Assembly (NCBI GenBank): GCA_958437935.1
Contig: CAUBPS010000005.1
Coordinates: 1 to 64,000 of the forward strand
Direction of reading: 5' to 3'
Source of the DNA: an uncultured Collinsella sp.
GTDB lineage: Bacteria > Actinomycetota > Coriobacteriia > Coriobacteriales > Coriobacteriaceae
Length of the DNA: 64,000 nucleotides
Shown here: positions 20,009-28,171 of the stretch, piece by piece
How the letters are laid out: each line of letters opens with the position of its first letter
Position numbering within the stretch: the stretch's first letter is position 1
Program-made: the position numbers and the translations under genes
Notes under the pieces: generated by a model
Databases searched by the model: none
What the model saw: only the letters and a program-made list of their open reading frames with translations
Told to the model about the DNA's origin: nothing

Positions 20009-21283
20009 TTACTGGCGCTGTTTGGGCTCGGTGACGATGGCTCGAACGATGCGGGGACGATCGGTGAGGTCGTGGACGATACGCACGTCCGAAAGGCCTG
20101 CTTGACGACAGAGCTCGGCCGCGGCGTCGAGCGCGCCCTCGTAGAGCTCGCAGGCAAACAGGCCGCCGGCACGCAGCATGTAGGGCGCCGCGTTGAGCAG
20201 GCGGCGGAAGATATCGAGACCGTCGGCACCGCCCTCGAGCGCCAGATCGGGCTCAAAGTCCTTGACCTCATGCGGCAGCGAGCGCATGACATCGGTGGGG
20301 ATGTAGGGCGGGTTGGAGACGAGTACGTCAAAGGTGCCCCACTCTTCGCGGGGAATGGAGCTCACCAGGTTTGTGAGGCTGAAGGCGACCTCGTCGGACG
20401 TGAGGCCAAGCGCATCGCGGTTTTTGGTAGCAAGGTCGATGGCGCGCGGCTCGATATCGGTAGCAGTGCAGGTAACGTGCCCGCGGCGCTCCCAGGCAAG
20501 GGAGAGCGAAATGCAGCCCGTGCCGCAGCCGACCTCGAGAACGCGGGCAGTGCGGAGCTCGGCTGGGGCAGATACGTTGGCCTCGGCGGCATCTTGCGCG
20601 GGAGTCGCCTGTTGGTCGTTGTCCTCAATGGCGATGCCGTATTCGTCGAGCTCGGGCTCGGGGGTTTCCATGGCCTCTGCTTCTGCCGCTTCGGCTTCTG
20701 CTGCCTGCGCGGCGGCTTCCTCGGCCTCGCGGTCGGCCAGTTCCTCGGCATAGGCGCGGCTACCGAGCACGTCGCTACCCAGCGCAGCCTCATCGGCGGC
20801 CGTCAGGTTGGCGGCACGGCGCTCGGAGGCCGCGCGTTCGTCAGCCAGCGCCGCCTCGGCTTTGCGGGCCTGCTCGACCTCATCGTTCCAAGGCAGCTCA
20901 ACACGCTGACGGGCAGCAGCCTCGGGGCTCAGCACCTCGGCATCCAGATAATTGAGAACTTCCTCGACGAGCATCTCGGTTTCGGGGCGCGGAATGAGCA
21001 CACCGGGGGCGCACGCGACGTCTATCATGCGAAACTGCGTGCTGCCCGTGATGTATTGCAGCGGCTCGCCCTTAGCGCGGCGGACAACGGCCGCGTGCAT
21101 GGTCTCGAGCTGGGCCGCGTTAAGCGTCTCGTCCATGCGCATATATAGGTCAATGCGCGCCAGACCCGTGGCGGCGCACAGCAGCCACTCGGCAGAAAGA
21201 CGGGGGTGCTCCTCGCCGCGCTCGGCTAGGTACTCCTTGGTCCACTCGAGACAACGCTTGATGGTCCAGATCTCGTTTGCCAT
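20009..21283 (-). CDS. prmC: Release factor glutamine methyltransferase with a 130-aa insert
   Basis: Methylates the GGQ glutamine of peptide release factors using SAM (424 aa; usual length about 280). N-terminal helical domain 1-75, then FRMIDVACAPGVLIPRPETE, methyltransferase motif I VLEVGCGTG (248-256) and the catalytic NPPY motif in VSNPPYIP. Between residues 112 and 243 lies an Ala/Glu-rich, probably disordered or helical insert with no family match. The ATG at 21283 fits the N-terminal domain; the frame to 21358 is upstream extension. It normally follows prfA directly; here an insertion sequence and a 450-nt AT-richer stretch separate them. Confidence 0.93.
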   Translation of the reverse strand: MANEIWTIKRCLEWTKEYLAERGEEHPRLSAEWLLCAATGLARIDLYMRMDETLNAAQLETMHAAVVRRAKGEPLQYITGSTQFRMIDVACAPGVLIPRPETEMLVEEVLNYLDAEVLSPEAAARQRVELPWNDEVEQARKAEAALADERAASERRAANLTAADEAALGSDVLGSRAYAEELADREAEEAAAQAAEAEAAEAEAMETPEPELDEYGIAIEDNDQQATPAQDAAEANVSAPAELRTARVLEVGCGTGCISLSLAWERRGHVTCTATDIEPRAIDLATKNRDALGLTSDEVAFSLTNLVSSIPREEWGTFDVLVSNPPYIPTDVMRSLPHEVKDFEPDLALEGGADGLDIFRRLLNAAPYMLRAGGLFACELYEGALDAAAELCRQAGLSDVRIVHDLTDRPRIVRAIVTEPKQRQ

Positions 21284-21734
21284 GGGGCCCTCCCCTCTTA
21301 AGCGCCGGGCGGCGCGCGAATGTCGGAGCAGATTGTACGCGAGGTCAGCGCTTGGCAAGGGACGATTGAAAGCGATTATCGAGAATCAGCCCAGAATTTT
21401 GCACCGGGCTCGCTCAAAGTGTTCATTCGCCGACGTCTAGATTTGCATTCGTCAAGCTTTTGGCAAGGTTGCCCCAAAACTAACCAATATCTAACCAAGA
21501 ACTTGCCAAATCACTTGACGCGCGACGCGGTAAAAATCACCCCGCGACTTCTTGAACGTTTTTTCGAGCAATATTTTCAATAGCAGATGCATGATATTAA
21601 TTACTTTGAGCAGGTAGACAGCTCAAATGCCATCACAACTGATTGAATAACATCTCAAAGCAATGTGCCCAACCTAGTCATTTAAGAACGTCCCCAATGA
21701 CTACATCTAAGGCGCTGCAGGTTGAGCATAAGTC
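21284..21734. other. AT-rich gap upstream of prmC, ending in the left part of repeat F1-B
   Basis: No credible gene. An 87-codon open frame at 21320-21583 has no ribosome site or recognisable family. Base composition drops sharply from about 21440 to 21720. The last 18 nt (21717-21734, GCAGGTTGAGCATAAGTC) match the start of repeat F1-A and are the left half of the repeat copy that the insertion sequence split. The stretch probably also holds the promoter for prmC, now cut off from prfA, but no clear promoter was identified. Confidence 0.6.
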
Positions 21735-21741
21735 AGACACT

Positions 21742-21754
21742 ATGACCCAATCCG
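21742..21754 (+). repeat. Left subterminal inverted repeat of the IS
   Basis: ATGACCCAATCCG, the exact reverse complement of 23250-23262. Confidence 0.9.
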
Positions 21755-21864
21755 AGGGCACGGAAACGACAGGAGCCCCCGCTCGTGACCGCGGGTCGGG
21801 GCTGCGACAATGTTGTTGAAGTGCCAGAGGCGCAGCCGCGCCGCAACGAGGTTGGGAGGCTCCC

Positions 21865-22986
21865 GTGCCTAGATATTCTACCGCCTTCGGAATGGACGTA
21901 CACCTCAGGTCCACGACCGTCTGCGCGCTCGACGCGGAGACGGGCGAGGCCGTGACGAGGAGGTTCCGCGGCAACCCCTGGGGCGAGGTCGCGGAGTGGA
22001 TGTCGGGCTTCCCCGGCCCGTCGCTCGCCGCCTACGAGAGCGGCTACCTCGGCTTCGCCCCGCAGAGGGAGCTCGCCGGGCTCGGCGTCGAGTGCGTCGT
22101 CGCCGCGGTCTCGAAGATCCCCAGGTCGGCCGCCGACTCGGCCTCCAAGAACGACAGGAACGACGCCGCCAGGATGGCCAAGGCGATACTGTCGCACGAC
22201 ATCACCCCGGTATGGGTGCCGTCCCCCGAGATCGAGGGGCTCAGGGACCTCGCCGCCGCGCACGACGCGGCGACCGCGAGGCTCGCGGCGGCGAAGCAGC
22301 GGCTCCTGGCGTTCCTCGCCCGCCGGGGCTACGCCTACGGCGGCACGACGCCGGCCGGAAACCCCCGGAAGTACTGGACGTACGACTTCCTCAGGTGGCT
22401 CGACAAGGTTCGGCCCGCCGACGACGGCGGCATCCGGGCGCTGGCGGCGCTGAGGAGCGAGGTCGAGGCGGCCTCCGAGACGCGCGACGATCTCCTCGCC
22501 GAGTACAGGGCCGCCGTCGCGGCGGGCCCCCTCTCGGCGGAGGTCGAGGCACTCCAGTCGATCAAGGGATGCGGGTTCGCGCTCGCCGCCGCCTTCGCGT
22601 CCGAGGTCGGCGACTTCTCGAGGTTCCGCTCCGGCAGGCAGGTGACGTCCTACTTCGGCCTCGCCCCGAAGCAGAGGTCGAGCGCGGACTCCGTGCGCCT
22701 CGGCGGGATCAGCGGGGCCGGCAACGCCCTCGTCAGGAGGTTGGCTGTCGAGGGGTCCTGGAGCTACGTCCAAGCGAGCCACCAACCGAAGCTGATGCCC
22801 AAGGGCAGCGGCGTCCCGCTCGAGGTAAGGATGCACGGGAGGAAGGGTTCCGAGCGCCTGCTCCGGCGCCGCGAGGAGATGCTCGCCAGGGGCATGCCCC
22901 AGGCGAAGGCGAACGCCGCCACCGCCGCCGAGCTCGTGAGGTGGCTTTGGGCCCTCGGCATGATGTGCCGGGAGGCCGGCGAGTAG
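21865..22986 (+). CDS. IS110-family transposase (DEDD/Ser recombinase)
   Basis: Recombinase of 373 aa. The N-terminal RuvC-like domain carries D11 (GMDVH), E58 (AYESG) and D97/D100 (KNDRNDAARMA). A central coiled-coil follows, and the C-terminal Tnp domain (SIKGCGFALAAAFASEV, then GLAPKQRSS) contains the expected catalytic serine near S298 (AVEGSW). All motifs appear intact, so the element may be active. GTG 21865 has GGGAGG 5 nt upstream. IS110 enzymes work with a non-coding guide RNA made from the element's end; in the IS1111 group it comes from the 3' side. Confidence 0.95.
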   Translation: MPRYSTAFGMDVHLRSTTVCALDAETGEAVTRRFRGNPWGEVAEWMSGFPGPSLAAYESGYLGFAPQRELAGLGVECVVAAVSKIPRSAADSASKNDRNDAARMAKAILSHDITPVWVPSPEIEGLRDLAAAHDAATARLAAAKQRLLAFLARRGYAYGGTTPAGNPRKYWTYDFLRWLDKVRPADDGGIRALAALRSEVEAASETRDDLLAEYRAAVAAGPLSAEVEALQSIKGCGFALAAAFASEVGDFSRFRSGRQVTSYFGLAPKQRSSADSVRLGGISGAGNALVRRLAVEGSWSYVQASHQPKLMPKGSGVPLEVRMHGRKGSERLLRRREEMLARGMPQAKANAATAAELVRWLWALGMMCREAGE

Positions 22987-23249
22987 ACATAGCCCCCGTC
23001 CCGGCGAGCCGGGCAGCCTTCGGGGATACCCCCGCTTCCGCTGTGCGCGTGGCACACGCCGCATCCGCGTCGACAGACTTGGGGAACCCCGCCGAAGGAG
23101 AGAATTGCGGGCCGCCGCAGCGGTATCCGCGGATATGAGACTGAGCCGAAGGCGTCGACGACATGCCGGGGGCGGACCGGGACGGGTTCAACGGCAGGCC
23201 CCGCCGACCGATTGCAAGCGGTCGGCGGGGCCATTGTGGCTCTTGACAG
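22987..23249 (+). ncRNA. Candidate bridge/seek RNA region of the IS
   Basis: A 263-nt non-coding stretch between the transposase stop and the right inverted repeat. It contains several stems: TGTGC/GCACA near 23041-23055, GGGG-AA-CCCC near 23084-23095, and a perfect 14-bp hairpin 23197-23210 / 23219-23232. ATATGAGAC (23133-23141) equals 9 nt spanning the predicted circle junction (right end ATATG joined to left end AGAC), as expected for a donor guide. Shorter 5-6 nt matches to the target complement (CCGCTG, AGACTT) lie near 23037-23042 and 23079-23084. Precise RNA ends are unknown. Confidence 0.55.
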
Positions 23250-23262
23250 CGGATTGGGTCAT
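23250..23262 (+). repeat. Right subterminal inverted repeat of the IS
   Basis: CGGATTGGGTCAT, pairing exactly with 21742-21754. Confidence 0.9.
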
Positions 23263-23265
23263 ATG

Positions 23266-23409
23266 AGCGAAAACGCCCCTAAGCGAGCAAGGTGACGTGA
23301 AAGAGGAGGGAAGCGTACTTTGGTACGCGACCGACGATTGAACGTCAGATTGCCGCTTAGGGGCGTTTGCAGCGTCGAGCCGTTACGGCGTTTGATAAAA
23401 CGCCGTAAC
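23266..23409 (+). repeat. Composite structured repeat, copy B (F1-B), split by the IS
   Basis: Right part of the copy interrupted by the IS; the left part is 21717-21734. Outer stem AAACGCCCCTAAGCG (23271-23285) with its exact complement at 23354-23368, an inner hairpin around GCGTAC-TTTG-GTACGC, linker GCAGCGTCGAGCC, and a perfect 12-bp hairpin 23382-23393 / 23398-23409 (loop GATA). The outer and inner stem sequences differ completely from copies A, C and D, yet both pair. It ends at the prfA stop codon. Confidence 0.8.
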
Positions 23410-24477
23410 CTAAACGGCCTGTGCCAGCTTCTCGGCACGCTCGGCGGCGGCGAGCGCCTCGATGACGGTGCCGAGCTGATCGCCCAGAAGGACGCCGTTG
23501 TAGGTGGAGTTGAAACCGATGCGGTGATCGGTCACGCGGTCCTGGGGCTGGTTGTAGGTACGGATCTTCTCGGAACGGTTGCCGTGGCCGATCTGGCTTT
23601 GGCGCTCGGCACCGAGCTCTGCCTGCTGCTTCTCGAGCTCCATCTCGTACAGACGGGCACGCAGCATCTGCATGCAGACCTCGCGGTTCTGGATCTGGGA
23701 ACGCTGCTCCTGTGACTGCACCACGGTGTTGGTGGGCAGGTGGGTGATTCGCACAGCGGAGTAGGTAGTGTTAACGCACTGACCGCCAGGGCCGGAGGCG
23801 CAGTAGGTGTCGATGCGCAGGTCGGACTGGTTGATCTGGACGTCGATCTCCTCGGCCTCGGGAAGTACGGCGACGGTAGCCGTGGAGGTCTGAATGCGGC
23901 CCTGGGACTCGGTCTTGGGGACGCGCTGGACACGGTGCACGCCGGACTCGTACTTCATAACGGAGTAGACGCGGTCGCCCTCGACCTTGAACTCGATGGA
24001 CTTGAAGCCGCCGGCCTCGCTGGGGCTGGAGTCGAGCACGGTAGTCTTCCAGCCGCGCGACTCGCAAAAGCGCTGATACATCTTGTACAGGTCGCCGGCG
24101 AAGATGGCCGCCTCGTCGCCACCGGCGGCGGAGCGGATCTCGACGATGGTGTTCTTGTCGTCGTTGGGGTCGCTCGGGATGAGCATGTACTTGATGTCTT
24201 CCTCGAGCTGGGGAAGCTTGGCCTCGTTTTCGGAGATGTCCATCTGGAGCATCTCCTTCTCATCGGCATCGGTGGTATCGTGCAGCATTTCCTTGGCAGC
24301 CTCGATGTCATCGAGCGCGCCGATGTACTCGCGCGAGGCGGCGATGAGGTCGGACTGGTGCGCGTATTCCTTGTTGAGACGCGTGAACTCCTTGATATCG
24401 GAGGCGACGGCCGGGTCGGAAAGCTTCTTCTCGAGCTCCTCGTAGGCCTTGATGATCTTTTCGAGCTTGTCGCGCAT
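23410..24477 (-). CDS. prfA: Peptide chain release factor 1
   Basis: Recognises UAA/UAG stop codons and triggers peptidyl-tRNA hydrolysis (355 aa). The codon-recognition tripeptide is PKT (187-189; PAT/PVT/PET in other RF1s) and the catalytic loop is GPGGQ (229-233), followed by CVNTTYSAVR. The ATG at 24477 is fixed by AAAGGAG 8 nt upstream; the frame to 24651 is leader. The glutamine at 233 is the substrate of the PrmC encoded downstream. The stop codon directly abuts the structured repeat F1-B. Confidence 0.97.
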   Translation of the reverse strand: MRDKLEKIIKAYEELEKKLSDPAVASDIKEFTRLNKEYAHQSDLIAASREYIGALDDIEAAKEMLHDTTDADEKEMLQMDISENEAKLPQLEEDIKYMLIPSDPNDDKNTIVEIRSAAGGDEAAIFAGDLYKMYQRFCESRGWKTTVLDSSPSEAGGFKSIEFKVEGDRVYSVMKYESGVHRVQRVPKTESQGRIQTSTATVAVLPEAEEIDVQINQSDLRIDTYCASGPGGQCVNTTYSAVRITHLPTNTVVQSQEQRSQIQNREVCMQMLRARLYEMELEKQQAELGAERQSQIGHGNRSEKIRTYNQPQDRVTDHRIGFNSTYNGVLLGDQLGTVIEALAAAERAEKLAQAV

Positions 24478-24671
24478 GACGGACTCCTTTATATGCGTGA
24501 AGGTGAAAATCGGCAGAATTGATGGGGCGCGGGGCGCCGCTGCGGGGGTAAGCCCGGCTAGAACATGTCGATCCTCAGATACATGCGCATCCCTTCGCGT
24601 ATGGGGTACATAGTTGCGGTCTAACCCATACATGATAGCGTGCGCAGGCAAACCTGCATATAACCCGCACG

Positions 24672-24706
24672 GAATCCGACAAAGGGACAGTCCCTTTGTT
24701 GGATTC
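24672..24706. repeat. 33-35-bp palindromic repeat (F2 family)
   Basis: GAATCCGACAAAGGGAC-AG-TCCCTTTGTTGGATTC, almost fully self-complementary. The repeat ends at the M20 hydrolase stop codon (24706-24708), just inside the prfA leader. Other copies: 31425, 34800, 45416, 56301, 58798. Confidence 0.8.
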
Positions 24707-26133
24707 TAGAGCGTGTGGAGCAGAGCGATGAAAAAGCGGACACCCTGAAGGTAGACTCGGCGGGTAATGCGCTCGTTGGTGCCGTGGACGCCTCGGTCGC
24801 ACTCGTCATCGTCGACCACAAAGGCCGAGAAACGAATGCACTCAGGGCAAATGCGCTGATAGTTGGCAGCGTCGGTCGCGCCGATCACGGTCGAGGGGAC
24901 GATGCTGACAGGAGCCCCGCCCGTCGCACTCGGTCCGTTTTCCTCCGTCCCCTTTGGATCACGGAAATAGCGGGCGGCGATGGCGCGAACGGCCTCGAGC
25001 CCCGGTCCACCGACACGCGGAGACGGCGAAGGCTCGGAGCTGCCGGGGCCCAGCTCCACTTCGACACAACCGGCAAGGTCCGCCCCGGCAACCGCCTCAC
25101 GGCAGCGCGCCACAACGTCGACCACGCTCGTACCCTCGAGCATGCGGAAGTTAATGTTGGCCCACATATCCTGCGGCATTACGTTGGCGCCGGTGCTGCC
25201 ACCCTCGATCTGCGTGGGCGCGCAGGTGGTCGTCACCAGCGGATAGAGCTTTTTGCTGGCGAGGCAATCGCGGACAATGGCATCCCCGTTGGCGGCAATT
25301 TCATCGGCCGTGTAGAGCCCCAACTCGACGAGTTGAGCGGCAAGCAAGTCGGTCACGCGCGTCGGCCACTCGATATCGCAGATTGCGGTGATGGCACGGC
25401 TGAGCACCTCGAGCGATGTGCCGCCGTAGGGGTTGGACGAATGCCCGCCCTCACTCTTCGTCTTGAGTATGATATCGGCGTAACCCTTCTCCGCGAGGTC
25501 GGCATGCATAAGCCAGCCCTCGCCCGCGCCATACTCGGCAGCCGAAACAATACGGTAGTCACCCTCGTCGATCAGATATTCAAGTTCAACGCCACGCTCC
25601 TCGAGCACACGACCGATCGCCCCCGCGCCGTACTGCGTGGTTTCCTCGTCCTGGCCAAAGGCGAGCAGCAGGGTACGCTTGTGCTCCCAGCCGTGCGCGA
25701 GCGCATACTCAACCGCCTCGAGAATGCCTGCGACCTGGTCTTTCATATCGATGGCGCCGCGACCCCAAATGTAGGTGTCGTCCACATGTCCGCTAAAGGG
25801 GGCATGCGTCCAGTCAGCCTCGGTGCCGGGTACCACGGGAACCACGTCCATGTGGCCCATGAGCATAATGGGCTTGAGGGCAGGGTCGGAACCGCTAAGC
25901 GTCACCAATAGCGAATGGTCGATAAGCTCGACCTTACCCGCCGTAAATACGTGCGGCCAAGCCTGCTGCATATACGCGCGCAGGTCGTCGAACGGCTGCC
26001 AGTTCACCGCCTCGGCATCCATACTCGAGATGGTCGGAAACGACAGCACGCGGCCCAGGCGCTCGCACGCACCAGCTTCGTCCAAATCGGCAAAATCATC
26101 CTCATGCGCAAAGAAGCGCCAAACCTCGGCCAT
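24706..26133 (-). CDS. M20/M25/M40-family metallopeptidase
   Basis: Di-zinc amidohydrolase (475 aa) of the carboxypeptidase/dipeptidase-like M20A group. Metal and catalytic residues: MGHMDVVP (92-99, His94, Asp96), GRGAIDMKD (124-132), GQDEETTQYGA (160-170), SEGGHSS in the dimerisation region and the C-terminal HGTNERI metal-ligand segment. The ATG at 26133 follows AAAGGATGTC. Cytoplasmic (no signal peptide). The substrate could be a peptide or an N-acyl amino acid. It lies directly upstream of prfA and downstream of the amino-acid ABC genes, in the same orientation, fitting a role in nitrogen nutrition. Confidence 0.9.
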   Translation of the reverse strand: MAEVWRFFAHEDDFADLDEAGACERLGRVLSFPTISSMDAEAVNWQPFDDLRAYMQQAWPHVFTAGKVELIDHSLLVTLSGSDPALKPIMLMGHMDVVPVVPGTEADWTHAPFSGHVDDTYIWGRGAIDMKDQVAGILEAVEYALAHGWEHKRTLLLAFGQDEETTQYGAGAIGRVLEERGVELEYLIDEGDYRIVSAAEYGAGEGWLMHADLAEKGYADIILKTKSEGGHSSNPYGGTSLEVLSRAITAICDIEWPTRVTDLLAAQLVELGLYTADEIAANGDAIVRDCLASKKLYPLVTTTCAPTQIEGGSTGANVMPQDMWANINFRMLEGTSVVDVVARCREAVAGADLAGCVEVELGPGSSEPSPSPRVGGPGLEAVRAIAARYFRDPKGTEENGPSATGGAPVSIVPSTVIGATDAANYQRICPECIRFSAFVVDDDECDRGVHGTNERITRRVYLQGVRFFIALLHTL

Positions 26134-26157
26134 GACATCCTTTCGATTGTGATGACG

Positions 26158-26182
26158 AGGGCCGCCCCACGGGAGCGGCCCT
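26158..26182 (-). terminator. Possible terminator hairpin after the amino-acid ABC genes
   Basis: AGGGCCGC (minus strand 26182-26175) pairs with GCGGCCCT (26165-26158) around a 9-nt loop. It lies 24 nt beyond the ABC ATPase stop and just ahead of the M20 ribosome site. It lacks a T-run, so it may only attenuate. Confidence 0.45.
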
Positions 26183-26205
26183 GTCATGCAAACATTTGCG
26201 GTCGG

Positions 26206-26991
26206 TTACTTGTCCTCGAGATAACGCGAGAGGAACTCGCGGGTGCGCTGGTGTTTGGGGTTGCCAAAGAGCTCGGCCGGCGCGGCGTCCTCGAGCACCA
26301 CGCCCTTATCCATAAAGACCACGCGGTCGGACACGGTTCGGGCAAAGGCCATCTCGTGCGTGACGACGACCATGGTCATGCCGTCGGCCGCGAGCTTGCG
26401 CATGACCTCGAGCACCTCGCCCACGATCTCGGGGTCGAGTGCCGAAGTCGGCTCGTCGAACAGCATGATCTGCGGATTCATGCACAGGGCGCGTGCGATG
26501 GCTACGCGCTGTTTTTGACCACCGGACAGGCGGCCCACGGCGGCGTGCGCGAACTTTTCGAGTCCCACGCTCGTCAGATGCTCCATCGCAATTTTTCCAG
26601 CCTCGGCCTTGCTCATCTTTTTGAGCATGACGGGCGCAAGCGTGCAGTTGTCGAGCACGTCCATGTTGTTGAACAGGTTAAAGCCCTGGAACACCATGCC
26701 GATGTCCTCGCGGAGTTTATTGATATTGCAGCGCTCGGCCGTAAGGTCCTGGCCGTGGAACCAGATGTGGCCCGCGTCCGGGGTCTCGAGCAGATTGAGG
26801 CAGCGCAGGAAGGTCGACTTGCCCGAGCCCGAGGCGCCGATAATGGTGACGACCTCGCCGGGGTTAACGGACAAGTCGATGCCCTTGAGTACCTCGAGCG
26901 AGCCGAAGCTCTTGCGCAGGCCCTCAACGCGGATGAGCGGCTCATTGGTCTGTGCGGCGGCCGCAACGCCGGTAGTGGCGGTATCTGCCAT
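26206..26991 (-). CDS. Polar amino-acid ABC transporter ATP-binding protein
   Basis: ATPase of a polar amino-acid importer (261 aa). Walker [10 protein letters not shown] (52-60), Q-loop VFQGFNLF, signature LSGGQKQR, Walker [13 protein letters not shown] and the H-loop VVTHEM are all intact; this pattern is that of GlnQ/ArtP/HisP proteins. The ATG at 26991 follows GAGGAG. It is the third gene of a solute-binding protein - permease - ATPase operon, 22 nt after the permease stop. Confidence 0.93.
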   Translation of the reverse strand: MADTATTGVAAAAQTNEPLIRVEGLRKSFGSLEVLKGIDLSVNPGEVVTIIGASGSGKSTFLRCLNLLETPDAGHIWFHGQDLTAERCNINKLREDIGMVFQGFNLFNNMDVLDNCTLAPVMLKKMSKAEAGKIAMEHLTSVGLEKFAHAAVGRLSGGQKQRVAIARALCMNPQIMLFDEPTSALDPEIVGEVLEVMRKLAADGMTMVVVTHEMAFARTVSDRVVFMDKGVVLEDAAPAELFGNPKHQRTREFLSRYLEDK

Positions 26992-27013
26992 GATGATTCT
27001 CCTCGTCTTAAGC

Positions 27014-28162
27014 CTAGTTAGAGCTGGGCAGCGTGGCCGGAGCCTCGGCACCGAGCTTTTTGCCAAAGGCTTCGAGCAGGCGGCTCGCCACGAGCGTCAG
27101 GATCAGGTAGACCACGAGCGCCACGCAGTAGACCTCCATCTGGCGGTAGTACACGCCGGCGACCGTGGTAGTAGCGTACATAAGGTCGAACACGCCGATG
27201 ACCGAGAGCACCGACGAATCCTTGATGTTGATGATGAGCTCGTTGGTGAGCGCCGGAATCGCATTTTTAATGCCCTGGGGGAACACGACTTTGCGCATGG
27301 CCTGCCACTGCGACAGGCCCAGCGATCGCGCCGCCTCGGCTTGGCCGGGATCGATGGACTCGATGCCGCCGCGCAGGACCTCCATCATGTAGGCGGTGGA
27401 GTTAAGCGAGATGGTGACGAGGCCGGCGGTAAAGGTGCTCCAGATCTGGTTGGCCTGGGCGGTCTCGAAGCCCATGCCGCGCAGAACGGTAAAGCCCGCG
27501 TAATAGATAAGCAGGCCCTGGACCATCATGGGCGTGCCGCGCACAATGGTGGAGTAGACGGTCGCGAAGCCGCGGCCGATACTCTTAAAGAAACGCACCA
27601 AGTCGTTGTCCACGCGGTCGAACGTCTGAATGCGCAAAAACACAAAGAGCAGTGCCAGGAAGAAGGCGATGACGGTGCCGAAGGTGGCAAGCGCGATGGT
27701 GATTTCGATGCCGCGGATGAAGAAGTCGCCGCTCTTGTAGGTCATGTAGACCAGGCTCGACAAAAAGTCGCTGGGGTTGGAATCCGAGACAATGCTCACC
27801 TGCACCAGGTCGATAAACGACATGATGCAGCGGTCCACGAAAAAGATCGCTGCGATGGCGACCACAACATAGCTACCCAGGCGCGCGCCGCGGCGGAAAC
27901 GCTCGGAGGCGAACGGCGACTTTTCGCGATAGTCGTTCCAGTGCATGAGCTTGGTGACGAGTGCCGCCGCCGACACGACGACCCAGGCCCACAGGATCGC
28001 CCAAAGGCAGTCCTGGAAGATGCCAGTGGGCGCCAAAAAGCTCAGCGGCGTGGGGTTGCGCTGGCTAAACGCCAGGCCAAGCGCCGCGATGACGCTCGTG
28101 CCCAGGTATACGTAACGGTGATCGGCCTTGATAAAGGAGGCCAGGCGATTGACGGTTTTCAT
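27014..28162 (-). CDS. Amino-acid ABC transporter permease
   Basis: HisM/GlnP-type membrane channel (382 aa, longer than the usual 215-240). Residues about 1-150 add three or four membrane segments not found in short permeases. The core from about 155 on carries the [12 protein letters not shown] segment and the EAA loop ([20 protein letters not shown]) that contacts the ATPase. Only one permease gene is present, so the channel is probably a homodimer. It starts 9 nt after the binding-protein gene. Confidence 0.93.
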   Translation of the reverse strand: MKTVNRLASFIKADHRYVYLGTSVIAALGLAFSQRNPTPLSFLAPTGIFQDCLWAILWAWVVVSAAALVTKLMHWNDYREKSPFASERFRRGARLGSYVVVAIAAIFFVDRCIMSFIDLVQVSIVSDSNPSDFLSSLVYMTYKSGDFFIRGIEITIALATFGTVIAFFLALLFVFLRIQTFDRVDNDLVRFFKSIGRGFATVYSTIVRGTPMMVQGLLIYYAGFTVLRGMGFETAQANQIWSTFTAGLVTISLNSTAYMMEVLRGGIESIDPGQAEAARSLGLSQWQAMRKVVFPQGIKNAIPALTNELIINIKDSSVLSVIGVFDLMYATTTVAGVYYRQMEVYCVALVVYLILTLVASRLLEAFGKKLGAEAPATLPSSN

Positions 28163-28171
28163 GCTGCCTCC

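Larger units (their letters stand above)
21735..23265 (+). mobile_element. IS110-family, IS1111-group insertion sequence
   Basis: About 1,531 bp. It has perfect 13-bp subterminal inverted repeats (21742-21754 and 23250-23262), with 7 bp outside on the left and 3 bp on the right, the layout known for the IS1111 group. It encodes one DEDD transposase and has a long 3' non-coding segment. GC content is much higher than in the flanks. No target duplication is seen: left flank ...AAGTC joins right flank AGCGAAAA... to rebuild the GTCAGCGA box of the F1 repeat. The exact ends could shift by up to 2 nt because AG occurs at both junctions. Confidence 0.88.

Noticed and set aside
21320..21583. 87-codon frame in the AT-rich gap upstream of prmC
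   Set aside because: No ribosome site, no recognisable motif, and composition of intergenic DNA.
23197..23232. 14-bp hairpin as an ordinary terminator of the transposase gene
   Set aside because: No T-run follows, and it lies more than 200 nt past the stop codon; more likely part of the IS end or its RNA.
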